Below are positions 33,814 through 43,381 of a stretch of DNA of 64,000 bases, piece after piece. Source of the DNA: Camillea tinctor (taxonomy: Eukaryota; Ascomycota; Sordariomycetes; Xylariales; Xylariaceae); NCBI GenBank assembly GCA_022578605.1, contig MU394058.1:310001-374000 (forward strand), written 5' to 3'. Under the pieces are notes generated by a model that was not told the DNA's origin, ran no database searches, and saw only the letters and a list, made by a program, of their open reading frames with translations. The position numbers and the translations under genes were made by a program. How positions within the stretch are numbered: the first letter of the stretch is position 1; every line of letters starts with the position of its first letter.

Positions 33814-35583
33814 ATGGAGTCTGTTATATTTTATCCATTCATTTTCATCTCCCAAGTCTGGCAATGGCTGGGGGATGAGCGTAAGAAAGTCGCATTTCAC
33901 ATAAAGTCCCTGATGTACAGGGCGTTACACTATCCATTCGTCTTCATCTTTGAAGCCTGGCAGTGGTTCGCCGCCAGGATCTTCTCTCCTACTCCCCCGG
34001 GCCCTAGTACGCACTTGGGACGTCCAAAAATCGCTATTATAGGTGCAGGTATAACCGGTGTCACATCTGCGGCACACTGTATCGGTCATGGCTTTGATGT
34101 CGTTATATTTGAGGCCGGAGATGAAAAGAACCTAGGTGGAATTTGGAGCGTAAGTGGCCCATTGCATCATGAGGGCATGCCTCTGTACGAAAGATCGTGG
34201 ATTAACTCAAGGATACAGAAAGTAAATAATACCTCTGGCCTACAGATCCACTCTATGATGTTTCGATTTCACCCTTCCATCCAGTGGGATAGAGGCTACC
34301 CCGACCGACAACAAATCATCAGCCAGGTTAGACAGCTTTGGGAACGCTACGGACTGAACCAACGGACAAGATTCAATATTCATGTCAACAATGTCTACAA
34401 AGATGACACAGGTCGCTGGATCATTAACGAAAGGGGTAACGGGGCATTTGATGGTGTCATTGCAGCTGTCGGCACGTGTGGTGACCCCAAGATGGTGCGC
34501 ATGGAAGGGATGGAGGAATTCAAAAACAAGGTGATCCATTCGAGCCAATTAACAGGGCAAGTATTCCGCAGCGCAAAGAAATCTATGTGCCATGGTGGTC
34601 GCTAACACTACCACAGTGTGGATGCTAAGGACAAGACAATGATTATCATCGGTAGTGGTGCTAGCGCTGTGGAAGCACTCGAGTACGCTTCTGATCAGGG
34701 CGCTTCCAAGATATACATCCTATCGCGAAGCGACAAATGGATCATTCCACGCAATCCTATTGTCGACATGCTGCTGGCCTTCAATATCTGGGGTCAGGAG
34801 ACGACTTTGTCGTTTATCCCGGAAAGGCTACTTGAGAAGTTCTTCTATCGGGATCTCGAAGATGTCGCACCATATCACAAGGGATTATTCACGGACACGC
34901 CTATGGTGAACTCAGATGTCATGGACAAACTACGGTCTCACCAAGCTGAATGGGTTCGTTGCGACATTAAGCATTTCAACGCCGACAGCGTCGTCGTCAA
35001 TGAACGCAAAAAGGGTGTTCCTCAAGGGGGTCCAGGCCAACGAAGGGATATTAAAGGCGATATGATAGTTCTCGCGACGGGCTACCAACGCCCCTCTCTA
35101 AATTTCCTCCCAGGCGACTCGCTCGAGGGGCCCTACGGGCAGCCGAACTGGTACCTCCAGACCTTCCCGCCCCAGCACCCGTCTATCTCTGCAATCAACT
35201 GCACGTACCGCGCGGGCATCGGCACGGTAGGTAACTGGCACATCGGGATCTACACGCGAATCCTGCTCATGTTCCTCGTGGACCCGCTGACGCGGCCCTC
35301 GACCTTCTGGATGGAGCGTTGGATCGACATGACCAAGATTCTCAAGGCCACGGCTCCCACGGGCGCCTTCGACTTCTTCACTTACCTCGAGCTGCTGTGG
35401 TGGTTCACCTTCTGCGTCGCGATCAACCCGTTTCGCTGGAAGTGGGCACTCTTCGTCTTCTGCGGTATGGGTTTCGCGCTGCCCGAGCGTGTGGTCGAGG
35501 CTGAGGACCAGATACGCCAGGGGTTTGGTAGTAGCAGTGAGCGCGTACCCGCGAAGAGTGCGGATGAGGGGACAAGCCTTTAG
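33814..35583 (+). CDS. Flavin-containing monooxygenase-like (class B) protein
   Basis: Exons are 33814-34556 and 34617-35583, 569 aa. The 60-bp intron uses a GC donor (GCAAGT, 34557) with branch GCTAAC (34601) and acceptor CACAG; this joins HSSQLTG to VDAKDKTMIII in frame, whereas the nearby GT at 34561 does not. Two dinucleotide folds are visible: FAD site KIAIIGAGITGVTSAAH (~residue 72) and NADPH site IIIGSGASAVEALEYA; also YPDRQQI, AVGTCGDP and ATGYQRP, as in FMO/Baeyer-Villiger-type enzymes that oxygenate N, S or carbonyl groups. Residues 1-70 form an unusual hydrophobic leader with an internal duplication (YPFIFISQVWQW / YPFVFIFEAWQW), suggesting membrane association. A second hydrophobic patch lies near the C-terminus. 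A start 20 codons upstream (33754) is possible. Substrate unknown; no obvious biosynthetic partner adjoins. Confidence 0.87.
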
Positions 35584-36612
35584 GGGGGAGAGGGGGTGAG
35601 AGAGGAAGAGAGGATACGTTGACGTCGATATTCTATGAGGTGGATTGCCTGGGGTTTTCTCTCACTTGATACAGGGAATAAAGGGGGGCGCGGGTTGTTT
35701 CAACTACGAAGATTATTCGAGTGTTTGGAAAAGATCAAGGGTATATTAGAAGCCTGGCACGAGGTTATGGCGTTCGATGGTCCCCAGCCCTTCAAAAGGA
35801 ACTTACTTGGTAGTAGGTTAGGTGGTAGTCTGCGTCGTTCGGGTACATGAATAGAATTCATTGAATTATTCTTATATGCTTTGATTAAGGAGAAAACCAA
35901 GTCTGATTCAACAAGTGAGCAAGCCCATCCATAGGGGGGAAGAAATAAGTATACTAGGTACTACATATGGCAACTACCTCCCTACCCACCTACCTAGTTA
36001 CCGGCGTAACCCCCTTCACCCCGTGCACCTACCTCCTTACACTGCCAAACAACTTATATACCCCAATATGTACACTCACCAGTACCTGCACCCCCCAAGA
36101 TGGGTGGCCTAGTTGGTTGGGCAACACGTCTGTGGCAAACAACCCCCCCTCAGGGGTTCGAGCCTGGGAGTGGGCAAATGCACGAGCAGTGTAGTTCGAT
36201 CGCTCGGAACGGTGCGTCTGTATGTCTCGTGTGGGCATGCCAGCGTTGAACCTAGTATTCCGAGCTATACTGCCATGAGGTGGGTTGGTGGGACAATTTT
36301 TTTTGCCTTTTTTTTGTTGTTGCTGCATCTCCTTATTTATGATGATGCATGCTTGTTATTATGTCACGAAGCTGTCATACTTTCTGTAGCACAGTTAGAT
36401 ATTCATTGCACTATGCAAGAGAGGAACATTTCCCTGATACAGTGACGATGATTTATATATAATACCAAGCCGCCTCTCGGGTTTCGACGGCCTGATGTGA
36501 ATTACATATAGCGAGCCCACGCGTTCGCGCCCCCCTTTTATATACAATAATACTACTAGCCCCACTAAATTAGCCCCAGATTCGAAATACAACGATAATT
36601 TTGACCTGTAGC
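35584..36612. other. Intergenic region containing a SINE-like relic
   Basis: Lies between the 3' ends of the monooxygenase and the Lcp5 gene. Apart from the tRNA-derived element at 36098-36322 it holds TACCTA-rich DNA and no supported gene. Confidence 0.6.
36098..36322 (+). mobile_element. tRNA-derived SINE-like element (candidate)
   Basis: A pol III-type A box, TGGCCTAGTTGG (36105-36116), and B box, GGTTCGAGCCT (36155-36165), are spaced as in a tRNA. The D arm can pair (GCCT with GGGC), but the T arm and anticodon arm do not fold well, so it is not a working tRNA gene. About 120 bp of tRNA-unrelated sequence follows, ending in T-rich runs (36296-36322). This head-body-tail order is that of a SINE. 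Target-site duplications were not identified. Confidence 0.45.
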
Positions 36613-37791
36613 TCAGCGCTTGCCGCGATCTCTGCGACCGCCCTCCATGACCTTGAGTTTCTTGTTGAAGCGGTCGCCGATCTCCCTCGTCCCGCCACTG
36701 AACCCGGTCCCACGGCTGCTGTCCGTGGTCTCGCGGCCTCTCTTGCGGCTCTTCTCGAGGAGGGCTTTCGTGCCGCCTCCGCCTCCCTCCTTGCGGCGGG
36801 TGAGCCTCTCGATGCGGTCGACACCCTCGCCGAGGTCGCGCCAGTCCTCGCCGCCGAAGGACATCTTGCCGCTGCGGCCCTCGACGCGGTTGCGCTGCTG
36901 GCGGTCCTTCTTGCTCTCCTTGGGCAGCCGCACGAAGTTGCTCTCCTCGTACTCGCGCCGGCGGTCCTCCTCCGCCCGCTCCGCCGCCGTCTTCACCTTG
37001 CGCCCGCCCGACACGATCATGGTGCCCACGCTGGGCTGCGCGAGAGGCGCCGAGGACAGCTCGTGCGACACGAACTCGTCCATCGTGGCGGACTTGAGGG
37101 GCCGCCGCTCGGTCCGCTCCGCGCGCCGGGCCGTGGTGGGCATCACGGTGGGGGTGATCTTGGGGGGCCGGTAGACGCCCGTCTTGTCTTGCGAGGCGGC
37201 CGCCATGCCTACGGGCGCGGCGGGCTGGGTGAAGGTGTTGAATGTTGGGGCGAACTGCTTGGCGGATAGGTTCTTCCTGCTGCCAGCGCCCCCCGCGTCT
37301 TCCTCTTCCTCGCTGTTCCCGGAGTCCGAGTCAGATCCGGAGGAGTCCGAGTCGGACGATTCTGCTTCCTTTGCTTCTAGCGCGGCTTGCTCGCTGCGGT
37401 CGGCGTCCTCGGCCGCGCGCAGTATCTTGTCGAGCTGGAATCGGAGCTTCTCCTCTAGCGGCCGGACACCCTTGTCTAGGTATAGCCGCAGCTCGACGAG
37501 CTTCTTGACTACGGTGTCGGAGAGGTCTGAGGCTGAGGCGGCGGCATCCTCGCCTGCGTTAGAGTCCGAGTCGAATTTTCCCGCATTAGCTTTCGCGTTG
37601 CGGATCTTGAGAAGTATGAGGAAGACGAGGTTCTGGAGGTAGGATAGTAGCAGTTCGTTCTTGACGTCGAGGAGGGAGACACCGTCGTCGGTGGGCTCGA
37701 TGCCAGTTATTTTCGGTGTAGCTTCGACAGCTGAGGTGAGCGATTGGGTTAATGTGTCCAGCAGAGCCGGCAAGGATGTCTGGATAGCCAT
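36613..37791 (-). CDS. lcp5: Lcp5/neuroguidin-type U3 snoRNP protein (Sas10/Utp3 family)
   Basis: Single exon, 392 aa, ATG 37791, stop 36613. The N-terminal helical Sas10/Utp3 domain (~residues 10-135) contains GVSLLDVKNELLLSYLQNL and VKKLVELRLYLDKGVRPLEEKLRFQLDK, the signature of Lcp5/neuroguidin. An acidic Ser/Asp/Glu stretch (~143-170) follows, then YRPPKITP, and a basic C-terminus with VRLPKESKKDR, FGGEDWRDL and RKRGRE motifs. The family acts in the nucleolus in 18S pre-rRNA processing with the U3 snoRNP. The gene is convergent with the monooxygenase and divergent from the TM9 gene at 38574, sharing a ~780-bp upstream region. Confidence 0.92.
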   Translation of the reverse strand: MAIQTSLPALLDTLTQSLTSAVEATPKITGIEPTDDGVSLLDVKNELLLSYLQNLVFLILLKIRNAKANAGKFDSDSNAGEDAAASASDLSDTVVKKLVELRLYLDKGVRPLEEKLRFQLDKILRAAEDADRSEQAALEAKEAESSDSDSSGSDSDSGNSEEEEDAGGAGSRKNLSAKQFAPTFNTFTQPAAPVGMAAASQDKTGVYRPPKITPTVMPTTARRAERTERRPLKSATMDEFVSHELSSAPLAQPSVGTMIVSGGRKVKTAAERAEEDRRREYEESNFVRLPKESKKDRQQRNRVEGRSGKMSFGGEDWRDLGEGVDRIERLTRRKEGGGGGTKALLEKSRKRGRETTDSSRGTGFSGGTREIGDRFNKKLKVMEGGRRDRGKR

Positions 37792-38573
37792 GGTGACACA
37801 GTTGGCGATTGCTTCGGTGGTTTCGACAGAGGGAATATACGGTTAACTTATTGAGACTTGAAAAAAAAGGGTAGGAAAGGAAATATTTACAGGTTAAAAA
37901 AAAAGTTCTGGATAATTTTTATCGATAAAGATAATGGTAAAGATAGTACTAAAGCTAGTGATAAGACGTGCCGAATTAGCGGCTTGGCAGTATATTCGTG
38001 ACGAGGTGGACCCTAGCTTCCCGCTGCGTCGGGATAGAGGGATAGACAATGGTGGAGGGAACGCAGCTGCACAGGTCAAACTAGCCACGTTAGACCCACA
38101 AATGAGGTGAGATAGACGTAGACAGGTGTGGCTTGTAGGTGACGAAACTCCTTTAATGAAAAAGTACAACTTGACATAAATTCCCCCAATGCTTTAGCTT
38201 ACTACCTTAGAAGTACCATCTTCATTATTACTTCACAACTTCAACAACCAAAGCAAAGAATCCTTAAGTCTTGCGACAACCCTCACGACGACGCCCACGA
38301 AACACTTCCTTCCCATTTCAAAAATTTTTTTTTTTTTCGTAACGACATAAACGTCCATTCGATGAGACACGTACGCTCGATCGCATTTCCATACGGAATA
38401 CGGGGAAGATAGATAGAATCTGAGCTCGGTCCTTTGCTCTGCTCTCAACTTATAATTTCATTCATTTATTTTCTCAGTTTTGTATAGCAAACTGAGCAGC
38501 CGATAATAATTGGTTGTAGTGTGTGCCGGACTATAACCCCCCCTGTCCCCCCCCAAAAAGACCGAACAGCACA
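37792..38573. promoter_or_regulatory. Shared upstream region of lcp5 (minus) and the TM9 gene (plus)
   Basis: 782 bp between two divergent start codons, with AT-rich runs (a T12 near 38327) and no ORF that I can support. It should contain both promoters; no specific binding site could be assigned. Confidence 0.5.
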
Positions 38574-40572
38574 ATGAAGTCGATATCTCTCGCGGCGCCG
38601 TCCGCGCTCTTGTCAGCCCTTCTGGCTCTCCCACCCCTCGCATCCGCCTTCTACCTCCCCGGTGTTGCGCCCACCTCCTATAAGCCCGGCGACAGTGTTC
38701 CTCTCTATGTCAACAGCATCAAGCCCGTCGCCGCCCCCGATGCGCGCCTCCATTCCGTCATGGCCTACGACTACTACGAAGAGAAGTTCCACTTCTGTCA
38801 GCCCGAGGGTGGACCCAACTATGTTGCGGAGAGTCTGGGGAGTATCTTGTTTGGCGATCGCATTATGACTTCGCCTTTCAACTTGAAGATGGCCCAGAAC
38901 GAGACCTGTACCCGCCTGTGCACCTCCACCTACGATATGCCCTCGGCCCATTTTGTCAACAAGCGCATAATGAAGGGCTATGCCCTGAACTGGCTAGTTG
39001 ATGGGCTGCCCGCTGGCCAAAACCTGATCGACGACCTCACCAGCACCACTTTCTACAGTCCCGGCTTTGCTATGGGCCAGGTCTCCCAGACCGATCCTGA
39101 CGGTCCGACCTTCTTCAACAACCACTACGACATCTGGGTTGAATATCACAAGGTTAACGGACGGTCCGATCAGCTGAGAGTTGTTGGCGTTATTGTGCAG
39201 CCTGGCTCGAGGGCGTATAAGGGGGATAATCTGGACTGCAATGATAACACCACACCCCCCGTAGTGCTGTCCGAGGACGAGACCACCACCGACGTGACCT
39301 TTACCTACAGCGTATACTGGACCGAGTCGCCCACTGCTTGGGCTACCCGCTGGGACAAGTACCTGCATGTCTTTGACCCCAAGATCCACTGGTTCTCCCT
39401 CATCAACTCTGCCGTCGTTGTCGTCTTCCTGACCGTCACCGTCACTTCGGTTCTCTTCCGAGCCCTGCGGAAGGACATCGCGCGATACAACCGCCTGGAT
39501 CAGATCAACCTGGACGACCTATCCGGTACTTCCGCTCTTGAAGACGGCGTGCAGGAGGATTCCGGCTGGAAGCTGGTCCACGGTGATGTCTTCCGGACAC
39601 CCTCGCACCCTCTTCTTCTCTCCGTCTTCCTCGGCAATGGCGCTCAATTGTTCGTTATGGCCGGCTTTACCATTTGCTTTGCGCTCCTGGGATTCTTATC
39701 GCCCTCGAACCGAGGCTCTCTCGGCACCATCATGATCTTCCTTTACACCCTCCTAAGCTTTGTAGGCGGTTATGTCTCGTCCAGAGTGTACAAGTCGATG
39801 AATGGCGAAAACTGGAAGTTGAACATTGCCTTGACCCCTGTCCTTGTCCCTGGAATCGTATTCTCTACCTTCTTCTTCCTCAACCTCTTCCTTTGGGCTA
39901 ATGGTGCTGCCGGCGCTGTCCCCTTCTCCACCATGCTGGTTATCATAGGTATCTGGTTTGTCATCTCCGTGCCGCTCTCGGTCACCGGCTCCTGGCTTGG
40001 ATTCCGTGCGCCTGCCATTGAGGCCCCTGTGCGAACAAACCAGATCCCACGCCAGATTCCCCCCGCCACAACCTATCTCAAGCCGATCCCCAGCATGCTT
40101 CTCGTCGGTATTCTGCCATTCGGTGCCATCTTTGTCGAGCTCTATTTCATCATGAGCTCGATTTGGTTCAGCAAGATATACTACATGTTCGGATTCCTCT
40201 TCCTCTGTTACGGACTCATGATTATCACTTGTGCTGCCGTGACAGTGCTCATGGTGTACTTCCTACTCTGCGCTGAGAACTATCACTGGCAGTGGCGGTC
40301 GTTCCTTGCCGCCGGAATGAGTGCCGGTTACATCTTTGCTAATGCCTTGATATACTTGGTCAGCAAACTGGCCCTCGGCGGTGTATCTGGAACCGTATTG
40401 TATATCGGATACAGCGCTCTGCTATCGTTCCTTTTCTTCATTCTTACAGGTATGGACTCGACATGAAAATGATCAACCAAACTCCTAGCTAACGTAAATC
40501 ACAGGATCGATTGGATATTTCTCGAGTTGGTGGTTCGTTCAGAAGATTTACAAGTCCATCAAAATCGATTAA
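38574..40572 (+). CDS. Transmembrane 9 superfamily protein (EMP70/nonaspanin)
   Basis: Exons are 38574-40449 and 40505-40572; the 54-bp intron GTATGG...CACAG has branch AGCTAACG. The product is 647 aa. It has a cleavable signal peptide (MKSISLAAPSALLSALLALP...ASA), a large lumenal domain of ~240 residues starting FYLPGVAPTSYKPGDSVPL, then nine membrane helices, with a W/F-rich segment before each. The C-terminus reads QKIYKSIKID, matching the KxD-type Golgi retention signal of the family. TM9 proteins reside in endosomes and Golgi and act in sorting of membrane cargo, adhesion and copper or nutrient homeostasis. ATG 38574 directly precedes the signal peptide; the in-frame upstream codons begin with GTG only. 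Length and layout match family norms. Confidence 0.95.
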
Positions 40573-42445
40573 AATAGCTTGATCCCCGGCCCTCGGTCGA
40601 AGGGAAGATGATTCATTCCATCCCTACCATACATGGTTGGGCAACTAAGGCGTCTCAACCTTGATTGTACTATAAGTGTATATTGTACGGTCTTGTTATT
40701 TCCCCTTTACACTTGTGTTTCTGAAGATGTCGTTCGAACTACACTATTCCACGTGCGTTGTAAAGAATCAGGAGGGATTCCAAGGTCGTAAAGTCTACTT
40801 CGATCTCCTAGCGTTAACAATTGAAAAGAATCGAATTAGCAAGAGGTGGTGAAAACTCAGTGAATTTGGTGTTCAATGGGCTTCCTTTAAAAAAAAAAAC
40901 CCCGAGAGCCTATATCCCCCCCAAGGCCCTGACATTTCTTCATTTCTATCTCTTTTTCTTTCGGGTTGGCTCTTCACAGCATGCGGAAGAGAGCTGGATT
41001 TAGACCCCGTTGTTTGCTTGCTTGCTTTGGGCAGGGATAGAAAATTTTGGTACGGGAGAAGGGGGTTAAGCGACTGGCTTGGACTTAGCGGTAGTAGCAA
41101 GGTAGCATCCATATCGAGGTCACAAAAAGGAAATATAGATATTGAGATACATACATACTTACTGGCGCAGTAAAAACCAATGTGTATTGCGATATTGAAA
41201 CGAATAGTCAAGGCACATTTCTCCTCGACGCCTGTGTGTAGGAACTAAAATTTCCTTGGGTCTTCTGAGGACAACCTCGAGCGATGAGAGCTTCATTTCA
41301 TGCAGTATACAGTTTGTTGCGCAACAGCTTCCACAATCGTATACCCGATAGTTCCGATTAGGGCTTTGGGGGGAAACTTGGAGCTTCGTGATGTTTCTCG
41401 GTGGACTCCTGTTTTTTGGATCTTTACCTAGCAGCTCCCCTATTTATAGATATCGTGAGTTTGTAACGAAAGGTCTATATACATAGCCACCTAACTTAGC
41501 TAGGAGTAAGATTCTCTTTTTCTCCTTTCGTATATTGTGCTAATATGTGGTCAAGTGAATGTACTCGTGGACATATATATCTTTCTTCTACCTGTCACTC
41601 CTCTACGATGAGTACTAAGAGTATGATCATAGATAGGTTTGTTTTAGATTTCATATTTTGAGGTAGTTTATGCATGCCAAATAGTGTATATAATTAATCA
41701 GAGAGGATCAACTCCTCTAGGTGGTTTACTGCGTCGCTCGCCTAGCGTGGTGGAAGTCTGCTGACATGGCATACCTATGCTTATATTGATGAAGGCTGTT
41801 TCTGGGTCGTTTGGGATGAGGGACTATGTTGACTTGGCGTTTAAAGAGTCGCAGGACCTTGATTTACCTGAATTCAACTACAAGGCACATTACCAAAAGT
41901 TCCATGTGCTAAGGCTTCCTTCGATAGATCATACAGGGGAGGACGACCCAATATATAGATCCTTTATGTTAAGAGGAATATCGAGCCCACGTAGGATCAA
42001 GATGTATCCTCATATAACTGACCAGCTACTAGCACAACAAAAAGAAGTCACCAACTTAAGATGGATGGGACACCTAGTTACGGCTCTACAATAGATAACT
42101 ATGGATTCGTATAGGAATATCAACTCTAGTCATAGATCCGCTCTCCTATATCCAAACCAATTTACACAGGTTTATAAACTAGTCTCCGTCAACGACAACG
42201 CCACCATGATACATCATACACATCACCTGCTTCAGCTAAACCAGCGTCTATCATTCGTTTCTATACCAACCCATATCCTCTCCAGAGGAGTACTGAACCA
42301 CTAAACAACACCCCGTCAAGCTACTCTCAAATACGCAACGACCACTCAGCTATTCCTCTTTACTCCAAGTACCTACTTCTCCATAATCCAACAACAACGA
42401 CCTCTCATCTACACCTATCTAGCCACCAACCCGTCCCCACGCAAA
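40573..42445. other. Intergenic region with one weak ORF
   Basis: TM9 3' flank followed by AT-rich DNA. The frame 41777-42094 (105 aa) is listed separately. A CT/CCA-rich stretch at about 42300-42445 is probably the leader of the secreted-protein gene. Confidence 0.55.
41777..42094 (+). CDS. Possible small hypothetical protein or gene relic (105 aa)
   Basis: ATG-initiated frame with balanced amino-acid content, including GMRDYVDLAFKESQDLDLP and AHYQKFHVLRLPSIDHTGED, unlike the low-complexity ORFs around it. No domain is recognised, no flanking exon could be joined, and the DNA is AT-rich. It may be the remains of a longer gene. Confidence 0.25.
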   Translation: MLILMKAVSGSFGMRDYVDLAFKESQDLDLPEFNYKAHYQKFHVLRLPSIDHTGEDDPIYRSFMLRGISSPRRIKMYPHITDQLLAQQKEVTNLRWMGHLVTALQ

Positions 42446-42844
42446 ATGTACCTCCTCCCCCTCCTTTCCATCTCCATTTCCCTCCTCACCACCCACGCCC
42501 TCCCCATCCCCATCCCTATCCCCATCCCCCGAGCCCGAGCCGATACGTCCAACCGCTTCATAACCGTATGCGCGAACCCCGTGCTATCCGCCTCCCCCGC
42601 CGCCTGGAGCGACCCGGCGTCCGGGTGCAAAGCAGCGCGGTTCACGCCGGGGCAGTGCGCAACGCTGGACGGGAAAGCGGGCGCGGTGGACGCGCGCGGG
42701 TTCGACTGCACGTTGTTTGTCGATGCGGGGTGTGCGCATAGTAGGGGGGGAATGGTGGATGTTAGGGGGGAGGTGGTGGGGGATTTAAGGGGCAGAGGAA
42801 GGGGGGATGGGTTTGTGGGGGTGATGTGCTGGAGAGGGAGGTGA
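42446..42844 (+). CDS. Small secreted cysteine-containing protein (132 aa)
   Basis: ATG 42446 begins a clear signal peptide (MYLLPLLSISISLLTTHALP) followed by a PIPIPIPIP repeat and RARA, a possible propeptide or Kex2-like boundary. The mature part holds six Cys (FITVCANP, SGCKA, GQCAT, FDCTL, AGCAH, VMCWR), enough for three disulfides, and is Gly/Arg-rich at the end. Length, secretion signal and even Cys number fit the effector-like or antimicrobial small secreted proteins of fungi, but no family is recognised. The frame's GC content exceeds that of its flanks. Single exon; no partner gene is evident. Confidence 0.6.
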   Translation: MYLLPLLSISISLLTTHALPIPIPIPIPRARADTSNRFITVCANPVLSASPAAWSDPASGCKAARFTPGQCATLDGKAGAVDARGFDCTLFVDAGCAHSRGGMVDVRGEVVGDLRGRGRGDGFVGVMCWRGR

Positions 42845-43381
42845 AGGGCTTTGGGGGCAAGGAAAGGGGTGGAAGGAAAGGAAAGGGAGATGATGGCGAG
42901 GAGTGGAGGGGTAGGATCTGGCTAGGGAGAGGTTTAGGAGGTGTACTCTTGGTGCAGGGAGAAGGCAGTTGGTGATGATAGGAGACAGGGGGAAATAATA
43001 TCGTGAGAAACTATACTACAGAGAAACAGGCTTCATACTATGAAACTCGGGATTGGTACATAACTTATTTTTTGGACTAAAAAGTGAGGGCCTTGACATT
43101 ATTACCAAAGAATGTGTTATTTCACGACCAAGCACGTTAGCAAATATTTGGGCTGGGCCAAATAATCGGGTTGAGAAAACGATTCAGAAACTACGTTCTT
43201 CCCTTTTCATAATTTATGATAATAAAGTGGCATGAATAAAGTGTGCGTTCGTGATATGGGCATTATATAGAAACAGCGAAAACAAACTGACTCTCCAGAA
43301 TGACCGACAGACACGGTTGCTGTTAATCTTCCTAGCCTAAGGTATTCGCTCACCATGCTATAATAAGATTTCTTGTTCTTT
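42845..43381. other. Intergenic region, convergent 3' ends
   Basis: G-rich DNA (runs of ggggg to about 42990) after the secreted-protein stop, then AT-rich DNA up to the stop codon of the aminotransferase on the other strand. No gene seen. Confidence 0.6.

Noticed and set aside
33552..33904. Two overlapping hydrophobic ORFs upstream of the monooxygenase
   Set aside because: They start at TTG codons, overlap each other out of frame and cannot be spliced to the monooxygenase in a convincing way.
34561..34616. GT donor at 34561 for the monooxygenase intron
   Set aside because: It shifts the reading frame and gives an immediate stop; the GC donor at 34557 restores the enzyme.
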